A stretch of 64,000 bases of DNA from Toxorhynchites rutilus septentrionalis (taxonomy: Eukaryota > Arthropoda > Insecta > Diptera > Culicidae), in NCBI RefSeq assembly GCF_029784135.1, contig NC_073745.1, positions 60,141,218 through 60,205,217 on the forward strand, read 5' to 3'. A model generated the notes under the pieces. That model was given only the letters and a program-made list of their open reading frames with translations, did no database searches and was not told the DNA's origin. Below are positions 45,593 through 54,799 of the stretch, piece by piece. How positions within the stretch are numbered: the first letter of the stretch is position 1; each line of letters opens with the position of its first letter. Both the position numbers and the translations under genes were made by a program.

Positions 45593-45840
45593 ATGTGGTA
45601 TGTTCTGTAGGCGGGTTTTCTTATTGTTGTGAACAGCTTTGCAAGCCAACTCGAGCACTCCGACGGCCGAAACTCTATAATCGCTGTTAGGTATACTGGT
45701 GCTCCGGCACCAATCCGTTCGGCCTAGTTACCCTTGCGGAGCAATCAGTGAATGCGACCAACAGGGAACTGGAGACCTGCACGGTTCGAGTGGGACTTTG
45801 CCTTTCCCTTAACTTGTCCTCCTTTGTCACGTCCACACGT
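45593..45840 (-). pseudogene. histone H2A pseudogene 1
   Basis: H2A is a core histone of the nucleosome, paired with H2B. Read from 45840 downwards, [25 protein letters not shown] matches the H2A N-terminal tail and first helix almost residue for residue (split here: [24 protein letters not shown]). After an in-frame stop it continues LLRKGN, AERIGAGAPVYL, and, in a shifted frame, VLELACKAVHNNKKTR. The start codon ATG has become ACG (45838-45840). At least two stops and one shift occur; homology ends near 45593, before the C-terminal third. It lies 292 bp from, and divergent to, the H2B relic, which is the normal insect arrangement of this gene pair. Confidence 0.93.
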
Positions 45841-46132
45841 CCACGTTGCTGCTTGTGTTGCTTTGTTGATGTGATGCGATGCGATGTGAAACGATGCCGT
45901 ACAACCACACTGATTTACGGTTTGACAGAGAATGATACATTTTTCAGCGGATCCGCGCATTTTGTACTTTAGCGGTACACGTTCATAGGATAGAGACAAA
46001 TCGGCAGACTCAGTCAAAGGGGCGAGTCCAACGAGACGAACGAATGAGCGTTAAAAGGCAGCGATGGCAAAAAAAATATATTCATTATGATTCGCTCGTT
46101 GGATACACATGCAGTTGTTTCTAACAAACACG
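45841..46132. promoter_or_regulatory. relic of the shared H2A/H2B divergent promoter
   Basis: The 292 bp between the two lost start codons separates the divergent histone relics as in intact insect histone pairs, where one intergenic region drives both genes. Elements such as TTAAAAGGCAGCG (46048-46065) on the H2B side may be remains of a TATA region. Activity is not expected. Confidence 0.45.
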
Positions 46133-46470
46133 AAGGCACCGAAGACTAGTGGAAAAGCCGCCAAAAAGTTCGGCACGGCGCAGAAGAATAACTCGGAAAC
46201 CGACAAGAAGAAGGAGAAGTAATCATATGCTATCTACATCAAAAGGTGCTGTATTAGGATCATTCCGACACCGGTTTCTCATCGAAGGCGATGAGCGTCA
46301 TGAGCTTCGTCAATGCATCTTTGAGCGTATCGTAGCGGAAGCCCCGCGTCTGACCCACTACAATAAACGGTCAACCATTACGGCGTGGGAAATTCAGATC
46401 GCAATCAGTCTGTTGCTGCCCGGTGAACTTGCACGCGGTTTCCGAAGGTACCAAAGCGGTGAAGAAGTAA
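46133..46470 (+). pseudogene. histone H2B pseudogene
   Basis: The N-terminal tail ([18 protein letters not shown]) is followed by SYAIYI after a stop at about 46220, then [19 protein letters not shown] and [18 protein letters not shown] in another frame, and [10 protein letters not shown] in a third, ending at a TAA at 46468-46470. This order is that of H2B helices 1 to C. The initiator ATG is now AAG (46133-46135). There are several frame shifts. The last residues before the stop are shortened compared with the family (about 123 residues). A perfect histone 3' stem-loop remains 59 bp downstream, so this is a genomic copy of a replication-dependent histone gene that decayed in place. Confidence 0.93.
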
Positions 46471-46528
46471 ACCATCCCCAAATAAAGAGCGTTTTCCGAC
46501 TGCTAATTCGGAAGCAAACCCTAAAAAA

Positions 46529-46544
46529 GGTCCTTTTCAGGACC
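46529..46544 (+). promoter_or_regulatory. histone mRNA 3' stem-loop, intact
   Basis: GGTCCT TTTC AGGACC forms a 6-bp stem with a 4-base loop, flanked by AAAAA upstream and ACAAAA downstream, which fits the SLBP-binding stem-loop of replication-dependent histone mRNAs (GGYYCT TTTC AGRRCC ACCCA-like). It lies 59 bp after the H2B stop, the usual distance. A purine-rich stretch (TAAAGAG at 46563) could be the downstream element bound by U7. Confidence 0.9.
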
Positions 46545-46570
46545 ACAAAATCATCTTTAATCTAAAGAGT

Positions 46571-47384
46571 TTATTGTTTTGTTTTCACTCGATATCCCCA
46601 TCATGTTCGGCTAAACCTTCCTGTTTAGCGACTGCGTTTGCCACTCGCCACATGATTCACAGTTGGAAAATTTCTTCCCATCCAGCTTGTGACATGTTGT
46701 ACAGTAAATTATATTTAATGAGACGTGCCGAAACACCACTCAGTGTCGCATTAAAGGCGATTTTAACCTGTAATTGAACATTTGCGATGACAGTGGTACA
46801 GTGTCGACTTTCAATGTGGGTTCATAATTTGGACCTCGAACTCTATGTTTACAAAAATGTCCAACTAAATATGTCGCATTACAGGTCCGTCCAATTAGCT
46901 GAATGTCGAACTAAATGTAAATTACTGTACTTTCAATCTGGAAGCAATTTAAGAATTGGTGAAAAATGAATAATCGAGAAAGTCCCCAACCATCAATAAG
47001 CTCAGCACTACTGCCAAATTCTCATACTCATCATATCCAAAAAAAAACAAATTTTGAAGAAATCAATTTGTGTTTTATTATTATGTTGGATAATATTTTA
47101 GAATGCATTGAACTGTATTTCGTAAACTCTTTTTTGAAAGGTTTAATGGCCCTGATAAGCGCCCTGTTTTATGGAATGGATCAAATTTGAAAAACATAGT
47201 ACTCGTGGTTTAAAAAAAACCATTTCGAACGCCCTCGATGCCGCCTTGTTCTGGATTTGCCACCAGAGCAGTTTGTATAAAGAACAAACTTTTTTCTTCT
47301 GCTACCTGCTGCCGTTTTGCGATTGCGTTTGCCACTCGCCACTCGCTACAACTGCCTGTTGTTGTCTTGATGTCCACCGAACGG
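46571..47384. other. histone-repeat flanking DNA, no intact gene
   Basis: 46620-46660 and 47310-47345 share GCGTTTGCCACTCGCCAC with the segment beside the first H2A relic (45545-45567), so parts of a histone repeat unit are duplicated here. No H3, H4 or H1 sequence was recognised. The rest is AT-rich. Confidence 0.4.
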
Positions 47385-47599
47385 AATGTGGTCTGTTCTG
47401 AATGCGGGTTTTCTTATCGTCGCGAGCAGCTTTGCAAGCCAACTCGATCACTTCGGCGGCTGAAACTATATAACGCCGACTAGGTGGACTGGTGCACTGG
47501 TACTAATAGCTACCCTTGCGGAGCAATTGGCAGACCAACACGGTTCGAGCGGGATTTTTCCTTTCCCTTCACTTTTCCTCCTTTGCCATGTCCAGACAT
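47385..47599 (-). pseudogene. histone H2A pseudogene 2
   Basis: Reading down from an intact ATG at 47597-47599: MSGHGKGGKVKGKEKSRSNR and VGLP, close to the normal H2A N-terminus. A deletion then removes about nine residues (QFPVGRIHR region) and the next recognisable parts are LLRKG and, after stops, AAEVIELACKAARDDKKTR. It ends near 47385. Unlike pseudogene 1 it keeps its start codon. The two relics share flanking sequence on their 3' side, so they come from duplication of one histone repeat. No H2B partner lies upstream; the space is occupied by other DNA and by a dispersed repeat from 47875. Confidence 0.92.
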
Positions 47600-47874
47600 A
47601 GCTGCTTGTGATGGTTTGTTGATGTGGTGTGGTGCGAAACGATGTGGTGTACGGTTTGGATGAGAATGATCGTTACGGCGGCGGAGCGGGGATTTTTAAG
47701 CTGACTAGCTGGCTCGAGAATTATGCATGTGTGAGACTGCGACCATTTTTTTTTCTTTTTCTTTTCCAATCGTGCATCATTGTATTTCGCTGCTACTCTG
47801 GTTGCCCGTTTTGGTCGGTACGATTCGAAGAGCACAAAATGGACCAATCAAAAATGGGCACATAGTGCATTCGG
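47600..47874. other. 5' flank of H2A pseudogene 2
   Basis: The first ~60 bp beyond the ATG (GATGTGGTG.GCGAAACGATG) match the corresponding flank of pseudogene 1 (45860-45900), extending the duplicated unit into the promoter. A T/C-rich tract lies at 47746-47770. The 92-codon minus frame here is not a histone. Confidence 0.45.
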
Positions 47875-48110
47875 ACAAGGCTTGATATTTCCCAATTTTT
47901 CAATTATTTATCTCAAGAAAAATGAAATGTTATTCGTTATGACAGATGCGTAGATATATTTCCTATCAATTGATGCAAAAACCTTTGCGATCTATTGAGA
48001 AATGCTCGAGTTATAAGCGTTCCAAATCTTGCATTTTTTCCTACTTGTTCAGTGCCTAGATTTTCATTTCACCCCCTATATCTTCCGGTTAGACGTAGTC
48101 CTACGTCAAA
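47875..48110 (-). repeat. dispersed repeat with GACGTAGTCCTACGTC, copy without the MITE
   Basis: Reverse-oriented relative of 19080-19740, ending in the palindrome 48092-48107. It lacks the 330-bp CACTGTTTG element found in the other copy, so it serves as an approximate empty site. Confidence 0.7.
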
Positions 48111-48485
48111 AACACGATTTTTACTCCACTGTATAAGTATTAAATATTAAACTCAATTTTTCAGTAACATTTTTTTACAGTGTGTTTTAAAGGTTATTTT
48201 TTTTTCAATGAACTATGATTTTCCAGCAACTTTTTCAAACATCTTATTTTTATCAGATGTCTTGATTATGAGTAAAGATTTTTAGAAAAAATGATTAATG
48301 ATTTTGAATACGCCTTTTTAAATATCAGTCATAATTTGTATTGGTCATATGATAACGAAAATCATGCTTTTGGATATCATAAGTACCAAGCTTCAACAAA
48401 ATCGAAAAGGGTTGCGTCAAAATTAGCTGTTTTTCGGCTGAGAGGGCGTGGAATTACTTGGTATACAAAATCAGTTAATTTTTTT
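48111..48485. other. AT-rich, no gene recognised
   Basis: A 100-codon frame at 48291-48593 runs into the next repeat and has no known motif. No other structure. Confidence 0.3.
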
Positions 48486-48785
48486 GACGTAGGACTATGT
48501 CTTACATTAAGGGTGCCAAATCAGGAAACAGGTCACGTTTTTTATGAAATAAAGTTAACGTTAATAAATATTTTTGCTGCGAACGGATTTTAACGATATT
48601 GGTATTCGTTTTTATCGTTATCGGAAATTTACTAAGAGTTATTTAATATGCTATACATTACAATCCCATAGTCTGTATATGGTTTAAATTGATGAAAATT
48701 TGAAGCATTCCCATTTCCCCATACATTTGTTCTGTCCATTTGTGTGCTTTCCCCAAGAGAGCTGTCAATAAAGGGTAACTTATGC
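48486..48785 (+). repeat. dispersed repeat (AAGGGTGCCAAATCAG family), copy 2
   Basis: Begins with GACGTAGGACTATGTC (48486-48501) and aligns with 3975-4250 to GAGCTGTCAATA. Here the palindrome is attached to the family, whereas in copy 1 it is decayed. Confidence 0.75.
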
Positions 48786-49534
48786 AGCCGCTAGAATAGA
48801 AACAACGAAGGGGGATAGCGAAAAGAGAGTATTTGCGAAGTTAACTCCACATCGGCTCTGTTTTGATGTTACAAGCTCCTAGCTTTGTTGACGGCTTTGT
48901 TCGAGAATCGAGAAACGTTTTTTTATAAACGGTCATTCTCGCGATGTTTCATTTTTATCGCTGCAACTGTGTGCATCTGTTAGACGCGTGTCTGATGCTT
49001 GTTGAATGGCGCGGCGCGGAGGTTGCCTTTCGTTAAATCCTCAGTGCAATGCGTGCATTGATATAAAGAAACAAATTGCGACATATGACCAATTAGTGTA
49101 TTGTTCTCGCAAAGGCAAAAGAGAATCGTTGCTTCTCGAAATGATCCTAAAAACCACGCAAGTTTGAGTTTACTGTCATCATATTGATCCATTCATAATT
49201 TAGGCTTGCTCCAGAATATTTCCTTTTCTTGGGCATTTTAAAAGTGTTCACCTCAACACACTCAACACAGAGAAACATTATTTCTGCTATGCGCGAAAAA
49301 TATAGCATAGACACCATAAACAAACTGCAGCGCGCCAAGCGGTTGCCATAGAAATCATGTGGACAAAACAACATTAGTGAATCGGACAACACATGATCAG
49401 AACTGGGGTCGTCTAAATGCGTTAATTACATGGTTTAGCTTTGTAAATCTGATTGCACAATATTTATAAGTGTAATATTCCAGAAAAGGTCTGAATGCGT
49501 GCCAAATAATCATCTGGTGATTGATTAAAAGTTA
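48786..49534. other. no gene recognised
   Basis: Mixed composition, frames of up to 81 codons without similarity. Nothing else supported. Confidence 0.3.
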
Positions 49535-49880
49535 GCTCAAATGAGGGGATTTCTGTCTGTCTGTCTGTCTGATTCTTATGGACTCGGAAACTACTGTTCT
49601 TATGATAGTTCGAGACTCCTCCCGCATTTCCAAAGTGGGGCTGCCATGCAAATCAAACACAAATGTCTTCATTACTCGAGAATTAATCAAGAAAATGAAA
49701 CGAAATTTGGCATGTGGAGGTTTTAGGGTGCAATAATTGTTTCTATGGTTTTGAGATATTCCTCCCCCCTCTCAAGCAAATTGGTCAAATTTGACATACC
49801 AAGGTTTTAGGAGACACAAAACGTTTCTATGGTGAAAAGTCACTTGTTCCCTCTCTCTGAAGGGTGTGGGGGTGGATCTA
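49535..49880 (-). repeat. CTGACCCGGC-family repeat, copy 4 (truncated)
   Basis: Starts ATTTCTGTCTGTCTGTCTG then TTCTTATGGACTCGGAAACT and contains about two of the ~140-bp units (CATTACTCGAGAATTAATC at 49670). It stops at 49880, where the next repeat begins. Confidence 0.75.
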
Positions 49881-49884
49881 AATA

Positions 49885-50345
49885 TCAAAAGCTTTGAGTG
49901 AAATTGAGATATTGACAAATTCTGCATCGCAAAATGTTTGTATCAGTATGTTCTCAAATGCTTTCGAAGACAGTTTGTATGTAGAATTTGAAATATAAAA
50001 GTTAGAGCAGAAAAATTGTTTTTTTTTATTAATGGTGACACTAACGCAAATTAGGAAAAAGGCGCTATATCGGTTATTTCAAGAGATAGAAATAAACTTC
50101 GTTCTACAAAAATATTTCAAATAACTGGAACTATAACATTGTCGAACTATGTTTATCTCTATCTATAGAGATAAGAAAGTTAGATTTTTTAGTTCATCGA
50201 AAATGTTGGTCACCTTATTTTTGGTAACAATAAAATGAGCGCTCTATAATACGTAACAACTTTGTCGAAGACAGTTTTTGTCTAGAGAATAACTGTCGAG
50301 CTCTAATGGCTAATTTCCACTTAAATGCATCTCCTGAACAATTGT
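49885..50345 (-). repeat. copy of the 10128-11295 repeat, reversed
   Basis: Contains TTCTGCATCGCAAAATG, AGTTTGTATGTAGAATTTG, GACAGTTTTTGTCTAGAGAATAACTGTCGAGCTC and GCATCTCCTGAACAATTGTGCAC, the mirror of 10128-10620. It directly follows the truncated copy 4. Confidence 0.75.
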
Positions 50346-51059
50346 GCACTGTACATGTAATAGCCACTTAAACTTCACCTTAACGTTGAAAAATTACATT
50401 TCTTCCAGAAATAAGCCATATTTGAAATATAAAAAAATATTTTTTCCCAAACTGTATATAATCGAGTCCGACCTGTACTAAGACTCATGTCAAACTCAAG
50501 AGGAGCTCGCTCATTTTTTGGTGAATCAAGTGAATCAAAAACGGTTGTAGTCGGGACGCAGTGAGTCGACGTAACGATGGCCTAGCTTTGATTTAGTCGA
50601 TAGAAACAATAAAATTTCTTATACATTTAAAAAATAATAAGCAAAACCCATAAAAAAACACATTTTTGAGTTTTTACTTCTAAAAGGTTCTTAATTCCTA
50701 CAATTGTCATACTTGAGATATACATAGAACGATTATCTTCATCAAACATGACCCTTTATCACAGCTTAAAATATTTGCACTTAGTAACCAAACATAATAA
50801 TTTGTATATGAATTTATATATTTTTTTTATGTAAGAAAGGTATTTTCAGATTTTGATAGTGAGAATCAATGTTTAAATAATTTTATAATATCCAAAAAAT
50901 ATATGTATATGAAACATACAATAATAGTGATAGTATATAATCGGGACCACCTTGTATTTTTTATCAACTAGACTAAAATATTTAGTTTATAATAGTCCAA
51001 ATGGCATTGTATTTGTTGATAAATAAGCTCCAAATACTACAGAGATTTCTTCTATTCGA
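50346..51059. repeat. GACTCGATTATATACAG element fragments in AT-rich DNA
   Basis: 50346-50478 contains ACATGTAATAGCCACTT, GTTGAAAAATTACATTTC, ATATTTGAAATATAAAA and ends CTGTATATAATCGAGTCC then GACCTGTA; its mirror is at 34040-34140. A second similar end (TATATAATCGGGACCACC) is at 50936-50953. These are ends of a TA-inserting non-autonomous family. The rest is AT-rich without genes. Confidence 0.5.
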
Positions 51060-52502
51060 GACATAACTAAGGATCTTCCCGAGGCGAGAATATAAGATAT
51101 ACGATGCTCATCCAGCTCATCCGACTACGATCACAATGCTCAAAAGAAGCCCATTCGAGCTTCCCGGCAATCAACCTGGTACCGGCAAATCGGCAACTTC
51201 AAATTTAAAATATTCATCAAAAACAATAGCTCCATGCGGTGGGGGAAAATCACACCGCGTCTGCTGAGACTATGGGACCAGCAATATGTTGGCATGTACC
51301 CATAATCTTTTCCAGTGTCCGAAATAAACCCTTCCCTCCCTCCCGAAAAACACATCCCGGCGGGGGGTGCCAAAATTAGTAACCCGAATTTATCATCCGC
51401 TGATTATAGATTCATAAGAATCTGGCCTCGCCTTTTGTACCTGCGCGGGCACCGGCCGAAACTCTATTCGAGAAATAACACACAAACCGATCAATCGGGA
51501 CAACAGCAATGATCAGAGAATGGCACCACGGGGCGAAGCAGTTAATCCCCGCCCGGTTGGGGGCTGCGGATGCGGCGGATGGCTGGCGATCAAGAAGCGA
51601 AATCATTTTATATGCAGATGAGGCTGTTAAAAATTGGTTTTCCAACACATTTTTATTGTCTTTTCGGAATTTCGATAATTAAACGAGGAATTATGAAAAA
51701 TAGCCACTCTCGGGTAGCGCAACGGATGCTGTTTTCTGGACGGAATAAAACGCCCAGAAGCCGGAGAAACGAAACGTTTATGACTTATGGCTCGAGGAAG
51801 GGAATAACGAGCGGTTACTGCTGAAACCGAAATTATCGAAATATTAATTGGATGACCAACGCTAGGAAAATTTTTTTCCGCTTCTCTTAACAGCGTTGTA
51901 AAATTGCAGTACTTCAGATTGCTCAGACGCACGAGGTATCACGCCGAAACATTGGACAGCGCAATGACGCAGCTATTGTGGTTTCATTCAATCATTCCCA
52001 GGTTATACCACTTCACCTCACGCTGAGTTTTTGGGTGTTAGAGAACGGTTTCGGCTTGCTTCTTCGGAACCGTCAAAACAGTGTCTATCACGCCTCACAA
52101 TCAGTCCGGGGCACAATCGGAGCAGTGTCATCGTGACCATGAACTACTATTACTGCCCGGAGAGGGCCGAGTTCCGGCGGTTCGTTGAAACACAAGTAGC
52201 GAAGAGCATGAAAGACCCCCCGCTGGGAACAATTTAAAACCCCATTTTCGGTGCAAAATCAAAAAGCAGCAATAGATCATCAGCAGCAGGAGTAGCCGTC
52301 GAGATAACCAACGTTTGTAAGCCATGCTGTTCGGTAAAATTGCTCTTTTTGTTTGGACGGTATTGTGGCAGTGCTTCCCATGTTGGTTCCTTTTCTCCCC
52401 CTGGCTATCCACTTTTCACAGCAGTATTAAAAATCTATCAATTCAACTGTTCCGTACAATTGAATTTATCGGAATTTATTTTTTTCTTTTCGCCGCTTTC
52501 AG
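51060..52502. other. TE-poor region upstream of the coding exon (promoter, 5' UTR and intron candidates)
   Basis: Repeat-free, GC-richer DNA directly upstream of the only credible coding exon. A TCAGTC initiator-like motif lies at 52101-52106. TTTGTAAGC at 52314-52322 could be a 5' splice donor, giving a 186-bp intron that ends at the pyrimidine-rich acceptor 52483-52502. A transcription start here is a guess from motifs. The 122-codon frame 52324-52692 crosses this putative intron and is rejected as a gene. Confidence 0.35.
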
Positions 52503-52573
52503 AGAATCCACCGCCGATTGGAGAGATTTGTTAAACAAAATTTGTGGCAGCCCACCCACACCGCACGGCCAAG

Positions 52574-52833
52574 ATGATGGATCGGATACCATCGCTGTCG
52601 ATACCGGGCTTATCGCTGTCCCATCCGCTGTCGATACCAACGTCCCAGAGTCTCACGAATCAATCATCGCACGCCGCACTGAACTCGCTTAATCTGCACA
52701 GCCAAAATCTGCATGCGGCATCATCTGTGAACGCTCTGCACGGATCCCAGGGCGCATCGACGGCTCAGGCCGTGGCGGCCAACCTACACCAGAACGTGGG
52801 CGGACTGCTGAACGGGCCTAGCAACGGCAATGG
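52574..52833 (+). CDS. first coding exon of an unrecognised Ser/Asn/His-rich protein
   Basis: A pyrimidine tract and CAG (acceptor, exon from 52503) are followed by AAGATGATGG, a good start context, then an open frame of 86 codons plus two bases up to a strong donor (G|GTGAGT, 52834). The peptide begins MMDRIPSLSIPGLSLSHPLS and continues with Ser, Leu, Asn, His, Ala and Gly-rich sequence (AALNSLNLHSQNLHAASS; GGLLNGPSNGNG). Such low-complexity N-termini are common in insect transcription and RNA-binding regulators, but no domain is present and the protein is not identified. The frame is open to the donor, GC-richer than its surroundings and lacks repeats. The following exon is outside the window or not recognised. 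The first ATG of the pair is taken as start. Confidence 0.6.
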
Positions 52834-53240
52834 GTGAGTTGCGTTCCGGTTATAATTGGAAAGTAATAAACTTTGAAATTTCAATTGATGAATTGAAACA
52901 ATACGCTTTCAACAACACATTTATCACAATCACAAAATAATAATTTATTTTTATATATAAGTAAATTGTTTCTCCGAATCGAATTAATGTTTTATAGTGT
53001 ACCCTTAACGTTAAAAAAAGGACATTCTTTGTATTATTACTAAATTCATCTTATAAAAGCATTATGGAGCAATTCCAGGCCGATTTAGTCGAGAACCAGC
53101 CAGTTCTGACCGATCCTCTTCGATTTTTCCAAACTTTGTACATGCTGTACAGCCACTAGCAACTTCAATTTTAATTATTGTATTATTTGTTGTTTTCGAC
53201 ATCAAAACTCCAACAAACACCACTCGCGAACATACTTAAC
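52834..53240 (+). other. 5' part of the intron after the coding exon
   Basis: The GTGAGT donor at 52834-52839 is followed by AT-rich DNA without coding potential. If the exon is real, the rest of the window up to 64000, with its transposon cluster, may lie in this intron; no downstream exon was found. Confidence 0.4.
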
Positions 53241-53720
53241 AGTTCAGCAGAAAAGTTTATAAGGTAACAACTATTTTTTTGTGCAAAATTCAATTTCATT
53301 ATTCAACATAATTGCCTTCGAGCGATTATAGCGATCTTTCGGTTTTTCCAAAATAGGCCTCAGTTTCGGTAATCACTTCATCATCGGTCTTGAATTTTTC
53401 GCCAGCGAGCATTCTCTTCAGGTCTGCGAACAGAAAATAGTCGCTGGGGGCCAGATGTGGAGAATACGGCGGATGCGGCAGCAATTCGAAGCCCAATTCA
53501 TGCAATTTTGCCATCGTTATCATTGATTTGTGATTTTTTCATTTTTTCACAATAACAAAAGTTGCATCACTCTCAATGCGATAACTCACGGACCAATCGA
53601 CCGATTGCTGTCATATTTTGACACGTATCCATTGAAAGATGGTGCTTTGTGATAGTCAAGTAGATTTTTGTAAGGGGCGCCATCTAGACGTCAACCTTAT
53701 GAACTTTTCAGCCGAACTTT
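53241..53720 (-). mobile_element. internally deleted mariner element, ~480 bp
   Basis: The ends are inverted: left AGTTCAGCAGAAAAGTTTAT then AAGG; right, on the other strand, AGTTCGGCTGAAAAGTTCAT then AAGG. Between them, on the minus strand, remains the C-terminal part of a mariner transposase (HPPYSPHLAPSDYFLF with the third catalytic Asp; EVITETEAYF) from 53523, ending in LEGNYVE after a frame shift near 53330. All other coding sequence is deleted. It is a different mariner branch from the relic at 5718-6098. A TA duplication is not clear. Confidence 0.82.
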
Positions 53721-53929
53721 GAAATTTTGAAATAGTAATATATAGAATCGCATCGACGTGACGCATTCACTTACCCGGTTTAGTGTAGACTCATCATCTC
53801 ATCTCCTTTCCGCTGGTTACCGCACTCACTCGTTAGTTGATTAGGGTGGTCCGTTACATCACCCCCCTCTAGCGCATATTAAGAATGGCACATTATTGGT
53901 TTCGCGCCTTTTTTCGGTTGTTGCCACTC
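53721..53929. other. short spacer without recognised features
   Basis: Mixed-composition DNA between the mariner element and the non-LTR retrotransposon end. Nothing supported. Confidence 0.3.
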
Positions 53930-54478
53930 TTATTTTATTTATTCATTTGTTTGATAGATAGCATAAGATTTTTCATCTTTTAAATTGCTACATACGGTTT
54001 GTTGGCACTGACATAACATAAAAATAAGAATAATACGATTCAATTAGTAAGAAAACAAACAAAAAATTAAACTATAACAATTATTAAAATTAATTCAGGT
54101 ATTCTTTGCACTGTTTCTTGAATGTTGTCAACAATTTTTGATTTCTCATATGATTGGGAAGAGAATTCCAAAGACAAACATCTCTTACAAATAATGTTTT
54201 CCGATATAATGCAGTGGTGTGTGTCGGTAAAACATATTTATTTAGTCTGTCACTTCTGAAAGGCGTCAAATTCTCATACAAATATGTAGGGTATTTTGTA
54301 GTGCTTAATTTATGAATCAAAAGGCAAGAACGAGCTCTGATAAAGTTGTGGAATGAGTAACCCAAAAATTCGCATTGTAAATGAGAAACGCTGTCCAGGC
54401 GGCTGAGATTGAAAACGAAACGAACACAGGTACTAAGTGCGACCCTTAGTCTGTCCAAAGGGTCTCTGTGACTCTGTT
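53930..54478 (-). pseudogene. non-LTR retrotransposon, 5'-truncated 3' end
   Basis: Reading from 54475: LDRLRVALSTCVRFVFNLSR, then HLQCEFLGYSF, LIHKLSTTKYPTYLYE and RDVCLWNSLPNHM..., ending EYLN and a stop at 54090. This is the region after the reverse transcriptase in I/Jockey/R1-type non-LTR elements (conserved R...W..LP). The 3' UTR runs to an AATAAATAAAATAAG tail near 53930. All upstream sequence is missing, the usual result of incomplete reverse transcription. It is clearly related to, but not the same family as, the copy at 56240-56990 (about one third of the residues shared by eye). Confidence 0.8.
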
Positions 54479-54799
54479 TTGTTGCTCATTGTTTTTTTTT
54501 ACAAAATACGTCCCGAAGAACTGTGGGTTTCAACAGGTTTCGACAGGCTAATGTGAAACCGCCCAGGTTTTTTTTTGCCATTATCAGGGTGGACTAAGGT
54601 GTGAACATCTTCGTGATCGGTTTTGCACCACTTTATAAGGCCCCTCAAATACCATGAAAATTTATTTCATCATAACATCGATTTCAGATGAGGTGTAATG
54701 TGATTTTACCGTTTGAATACGGGGGAGCTCCTTATGTTGTAAGCCAAAAATGCGGGGAGCGCGATAACGCTCGTCTTGTTTTATGTTTGTGACCTAATC
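54479..54799. other. no gene recognised
   Basis: Mixed-composition DNA between the non-LTR relic and the Gypsy relic. Nothing supported. Confidence 0.3.

Noticed and set aside
46797..46929. TA-flanked segment with CAGT at both ends
   Set aside because: Only four bases of the ends match as inverted repeats, which is too little for a MITE call.
52324..52692. 122-codon frame with hydrophobic start (possible signal peptide protein)
   Set aside because: It runs across the pyrimidine-rich splice acceptor and in a different frame from the better-supported exon at 52574-52833.
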